DNA of 16,607 nt from Bacillota bacterium (GTDB lineage: Bacteria > Bacillota > Clostridia > Christensenellales > Aristaeellaceae). The stretch lies in assembly GCA_023415145.1 (NCBI GenBank), contig JAEZLW010000075.1:1-16607 (forward strand). Reading direction: 5' to 3'. Below are positions 13,822 through 16,607 of this stretch, in pieces. The translations under genes were made by a program, and so were the position numbers. Positions within the stretch are counted from its first letter, which is position 1; each line of letters opens with the position of its first letter. The notes under the pieces are model-generated. The model was not told the DNA's origin. It ran no database searches and saw only the letters and a program-made list of their open reading frames with translations.

Positions 13822-15009
13822 TTATTCATGCTTTGGCCGGATATATAAGAAACCTGCCACAATGGCTGTAAAAGGCGCTACCGTCACCAAGCCGAAGGTG
13901 CCTACAAGCGTATTGAGGATTTCGGCGGCAACAAATTTGTAGTTGACAAGATCGATAACAGGGGTGCCCTGGCCTGCATAGTACATCAGCATGGACAGAT
14001 AACTGCCTGAATAGGCCAGCATCAGCGTGGTGGTCATGGTGCCTGTTACGCTGCGGCCCACCCGAAAGCCGCTCTTGATCAGTTCTGCCCTGGTGATCTC
14101 CGGGTGGTGCAACAGCACCTCATGGATGGCGGCGGACATGTCCATGGCCAAATCCATCAACGCGCCGGAGCTGGACAGGAAAACCATGCTGAAAAACAGG
14201 TCCTTGATATCTAGCCGCAATCCCGCCTGGCTTAGGAGAGGAACTACATACGGGATGTCTCCGCCGTCCAGCTTCAGGATGCTGCCGAAGACCACAGCCA
14301 GAAAGCAGGTAAGGCCCGTGCCCAAAAAGGAACCCAACAGCGCCACAGTGGCCATTTTGCCAAGGCCCCCTACCAGGTACATGATAACGGCTGACAGCAC
14401 AAGCACGACCAAAAGGGCGGTCAGTATGGGCGGCCAGCCAAGCAGCAGCAAGGGAATCATGACCTTCCAGATGACATGGATGCTGGCTGCCAGCGATACG
14501 AACGTTCCGAACCCGGAAACACCGCCGAAGAGGATAAGGAACAGAAAAAAAAGTAGGAACAAGAAGCCCTGTACATCCATGCGGTAATGGTCGATCAGTG
14601 TGGCATAGGTAGCTGTGCCGTTTTCGGAGTGGACGATGCATAGCGCCGTGTCGCCTGGAACAAACAGCTTGTCCCTGTCCAGGGAAGCGTTCAAATGGTT
14701 GACAGCCACAAGTGCAGAGCCGTTTAAAGGACCTGACAAAACCTCGATTTCGGCTTCCTGGGTGCCTGAGTACACAATGCCCAGCGGCATGAGTTGGCTG
14801 TTGTCCACTGAAAGGATGCGCACCTTCTCCCGGGTGGCGTTTAATGGAACCTTTTCGGGAAAGGGAGTAGGTGTAAAGTATAGGCCGATGCACAGCATCC
14901 CCATCACGATGCAGAAAATCCAATTGCGCCGCCTTCTCTTGCTGGGTTGTGCGGACGGAAGATCATGGGAAGAGTCGCGGTTTTTGAAAAGCGCAGACAG
15001 GTTCGTCAT
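13822..15009 (-). CDS. YibE/F-family membrane protein
   Basis: A 395-residue integral membrane protein of the YibE/F family, whose function is unknown. A short basic N-terminus (K-R-R-R-R at 24-28) precedes one membrane helix (about 29-46). An extracytoplasmic beta-rich stretch follows (about 50-140), then about six helices (near 146-165, 167-187, 190-213, 217-243, 273-290, 325-345) and a final pair near 358-390. The conserved core S-S-G-A-L-M-D-L-A-M-D-M-S-A-A-I-H-E-V (279-297) and G-R-S-V-T-G-T-M-T-T-T-L (318-329) identify the family. Length fits single-gene Firmicute members. The ATG has AAAGGA about 9 nt upstream. It lies 102 nt downstream of the alkaline phosphatase on the same strand. 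A TATAAT (complement of 15035-15040) just before it lacks a -35 partner, so its promoter is uncertain. Confidence 0.9.
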   Translation of the reverse strand: MTNLSALFKNRDSSHDLPSAQPSKRRRRNWIFCIVMGMLCIGLYFTPTPFPEKVPLNATREKVRILSVDNSQLMPLGIVYSGTQEAEIEVLSGPLNGSALVAVNHLNASLDRDKLFVPGDTALCIVHSENGTATYATLIDHYRMDVQGFLFLLFFLFLILFGGVSGFGTFVSLAASIHVIWKVMIPLLLLGWPPILTALLVVLVLSAVIMYLVGGLGKMATVALLGSFLGTGLTCFLAVVFGSILKLDGGDIPYVVPLLSQAGLRLDIKDLFFSMVFLSSSGALMDLAMDMSAAIHEVLLHHPEITRAELIKSGFRVGRSVTGTMTTTLMLAYSGSYLSMLMYYAGQGTPVIDLVNYKFVAAEILNTLVGTFGLVTVAPFTAIVAGFLYIRPKHE

Positions 15010-15054
15010 GCCGTGCGTCCTTTCTATAAGAAGAATTATATCTGTACGGGAAGA

Positions 15055-15103
15055 GGCCGCCCCCGGGAATTTCCTCCTGCAGGGACGGCCCCTTTAATAG
15101 GGG
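15055..15103 (-). terminator. Possible weak terminator between alkaline phosphatase and YibE/F genes
   Basis: Two stems compete here: CCCCT/AGGGG (15089-15093 with 15099-15103), and GGCCG/CGGCC with an inner CCC/GGG (15055-15063 with 15082-15090). On the minus strand the larger one is followed by only TCTTCC, so termination would be partial at best and the two genes may be co-transcribed. Confidence 0.3.
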
Positions 15104-15111
15104 ATGGTTTG

Positions 15112-16581
15112 CTATTGCTTCAGGCCCATGGCCTCCATGGTCTTGAAGAAAATCTGCGTGTTGTCATACTGCCCGCCGAAAAGAGAGGCATTTTGGCCCA
15201 TGGCGTATACGGGAATCTGCAAGCCGGTGTGGGAGTAAGAGGTGTAAGCGATGCCGGCCTTGTTGTTGAAGATATGGGTGATGGTGATGGACAGAGGCTC
15301 GTACCCGCCGTAGGCAAGGGCTTGCGCATCGCCCAATTGACGGTCAGCCTTTTCGGTCATGCTCAGTTCAAAGGCGGCTTTGAGGGAGGCAAGATCCGCT
15401 TCGGTGAGAGCAAGAGGATGCTCGGCTTCGGTGGTGAGGCCGTAGTATTCTTCAATGGTCTTCAAGGCATCCTCGAAGGTTACTTTGTTTGCACGCATAT
15501 GGGTGATGGCCTTGTCAAATTCCTGATAGGAAACCTTGGCGTTTTGCAGGTAATTGAAGTGGGTGTTGTAGGCGGTGGCAGCGAAGCCGATTGTCATGCC
15601 GCCGGTCTCATGGTCGCCGGTGACGATGATGAGCGTTTCTTCGGCATGCTCTTTAGCGAAATCGATGGCTGCCTGCACCGCTTCGGAGAAGGCGATGGTA
15701 TCATAGATGGAGGTGATGGCATCGTTGGCATGGCAGGTCCAGTCGATCTTGCCGCCTTCGGTCATGAGGAAGAAGCCGTTTTCGTTGTCAAGATTGGCGA
15801 TGCCGGCCTTCACCATTTCGGCCAGAGACAGGGAGTCTTCATCATTGGCGACTTTGTACTGGCGGTCGATTTCATACTGCATGGCCATGGAACCATCCAC
15901 GTCTTCCGCCATGGCCAGCACGCGGCCGCTGTCTTTCGTAATGGCGCGGATTTCTCCGGGCTTGCGGACTACGGTCCAGCCGTTGGCTGCAGCGATTTCC
16001 AGTACGTCCTGCTTGTCATTTTCCTTGCCCTTGGGCTGGAGGAACGCACCGCCGCCCAGGAAGTCCAGCGTGGTGCCGGACAGGCCTTGCACCGCGATGT
16101 CGTAGTACTGGCTGCGGCTGGTGGCTTTGGCATAGTAGGCGGCGGGGGTGGCATGGTCCAGGGAAACGGATGAGATGACGCCAATCTTTTTGCCGGCTTC
16201 CTTGGCGTATTCGGTGATGAGCTTGAAGCTTTCGGTCTTGTCCACATTGTAGTTGACGACACCGGAGAGCGTTTTTTCGCCGCTGGCCATGGAGGTGGCG
16301 GTGGAGGCGGAGTCGGGGCAGAAGGAGGTAGCATCATAGGTGGTGATGAGGCCGATGTTGCCAAAGCCCGTGAAGGAGAGTTGGGCGGGAGTGGGCACCG
16401 TGGCTTCGGGGTTTTGGAGCGTGCCCAAGTAGTACTGTGCGGCTGTGATTTGAGGGGAACCTTGGCCGTCACCGATGAACATGAAAACATACTTGGGGGC
16501 CGTGGCAGCTCCTTCCGCGAAGGAAGCAGTAAGGCTCAGGAGCAGCACCAGCATAACGAGCAGGAACAGAAGCTTTTTCAT
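15112..16581 (-). CDS. Secreted alkaline phosphatase, PhoA family
   Basis: 489 residues from the preferred start. A signal peptide is clear (M-K-K, hydrophobic core 4-19, cleavage after A22 in A-S-F-A), so the enzyme is exported and cleaves phosphomonoesters outside the cell. Catalytic residues by alignment to E. coli PhoA: D38 (F-I-G-D-G), nucleophile S91 in P-D-S-A-S, T145 in H-A-T-P-A-A, R156 in T-S-R, E275, D280 and H284 in T-E-G-G-K-I-D-W-T-C-H, D323-H324 in T-G-D-H-E-T-G-G, H451 in S-H-T-G. The residues matching E. coli D153 and K328 are H143 and W281. Length is within the family's range. The ATG at 16581 begins a canonical signal peptide; an ATG at 16593 abuts the AAAGG site and is less likely. 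Its promoter, and any Pho box, lies beyond the window. Confidence 0.95.
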   Translation of the reverse strand: MKKLLFLLVMLVLLLSLTASFAEGAATAPKYVFMFIGDGQGSPQITAAQYYLGTLQNPEATVPTPAQLSFTGFGNIGLITTYDATSFCPDSASTATSMASGEKTLSGVVNYNVDKTESFKLITEYAKEAGKKIGVISSVSLDHATPAAYYAKATSRSQYYDIAVQGLSGTTLDFLGGGAFLQPKGKENDKQDVLEIAAANGWTVVRKPGEIRAITKDSGRVLAMAEDVDGSMAMQYEIDRQYKVANDEDSLSLAEMVKAGIANLDNENGFFLMTEGGKIDWTCHANDAITSIYDTIAFSEAVQAAIDFAKEHAEETLIIVTGDHETGGMTIGFAATAYNTHFNYLQNAKVSYQEFDKAITHMRANKVTFEDALKTIEEYYGLTTEAEHPLALTEADLASLKAAFELSMTEKADRQLGDAQALAYGGYEPLSITITHIFNNKAGIAYTSYSHTGLQIPVYAMGQNASLFGGQYDNTQIFFKTMEAMGLKQ

Positions 16582-16607
16582 GCAATATATCATCCTTTAC
16601 AATTTGA

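Noticed and set aside
14947..16173. 408-codon plus-strand frame opposite the alkaline phosphatase and YibE/F start
   Set aside because: It spans two genes and their gap antisense. The Gly/Val/Phe-rich translation reflects the complement of the phosphatase codons.
1..16607. Mobile element, phage remnant, CRISPR array or defence island
   Set aside because: No transposase, integrase, repeat-spacer array, terminal repeats or defence-type domains were seen. All genes are intact apart from the edge-cut one, and composition looks even across the window.

Overview
The window is ordinary chromosomal DNA from a Gram-positive, endospore-forming bacterium, most likely a clostridial (Clostridia/Christensenellales-type) Firmicute. 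The evidence is a GerC/GerA spore-germinant receptor pair at the left end, strong AGGAGG-like ribosome binding sites, TTGACA/TATAAT promoters, some TTG and GTG starts, and genes typical of that class: nucleoside kinase with a TGS domain, YibE/F, and a ferritin-like/VIT1 fusion. Base composition looks moderate (about half G+C, by eye). Twelve protein genes are supported, one of them cut by the left edge. I see no rRNA, tRNA, CRISPR array, insertion sequence, integrase or phage gene.

Layout. (1) 3-1766 (+): the 3' end of a gerC-type gene followed by a complete gerA-type gene, closed by a hairpin at 1786-1816. (2) 1832-2887 (-): galM, aldose 1-epimerase, with a TTG start. It diverges from a ferritin-like/VIT1 iron exporter-type fusion (3085-3969, +); both have visible promoters in the 2888-3084 gap. 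(3) 4105-5250 (-): an unrecognised two-domain protein with a Pro/Ala-rich linker, convergent with the iron transporter and divergent from surE (5438-6190, +). A branched hairpin lies in the divergent gap. (4) 6199-11114 (+): a probable operon starting at a near-consensus promoter. It holds an RpiR-type regulator, a BaiN/HI0933-type flavoprotein overlapping it by 8 nt, a DEDDh exonuclease 4 nt further on, and a TGS/P-loop nucleoside kinase after a 71-nt gap. (5) 11123-12660 (+): a processive family-2 glycosyltransferase with its own promoter and a foldable leader, closed by a perfect 30-bp palindrome. (6) 12744-13652 (-): an AraC-type regulator with a TTGACA-N17-TACAAT promoter. (7) 13822-16581 (-): a YibE/F membrane protein and, upstream of it, a secreted PhoA-family alkaline phosphatase carrying His and Trp at the two positions that tune metal preference.

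How the genes fit together. The left-end pair serves germination. The iron fusion, galM, surE and the alkaline phosphatase look like single-purpose housekeeping or nutrient genes that are not functionally linked to each other. The best candidate for an under-described unit is the RpiR-flavoprotein-exonuclease-kinase block, where a SIS-domain sensor is translationally coupled to a flavoprotein and a possible autoregulatory operator sits at the predicted transcription start. The unknown protein at 4105-5250 is the other item to follow. I did not find a convincing new defence, mobile or RNA system.
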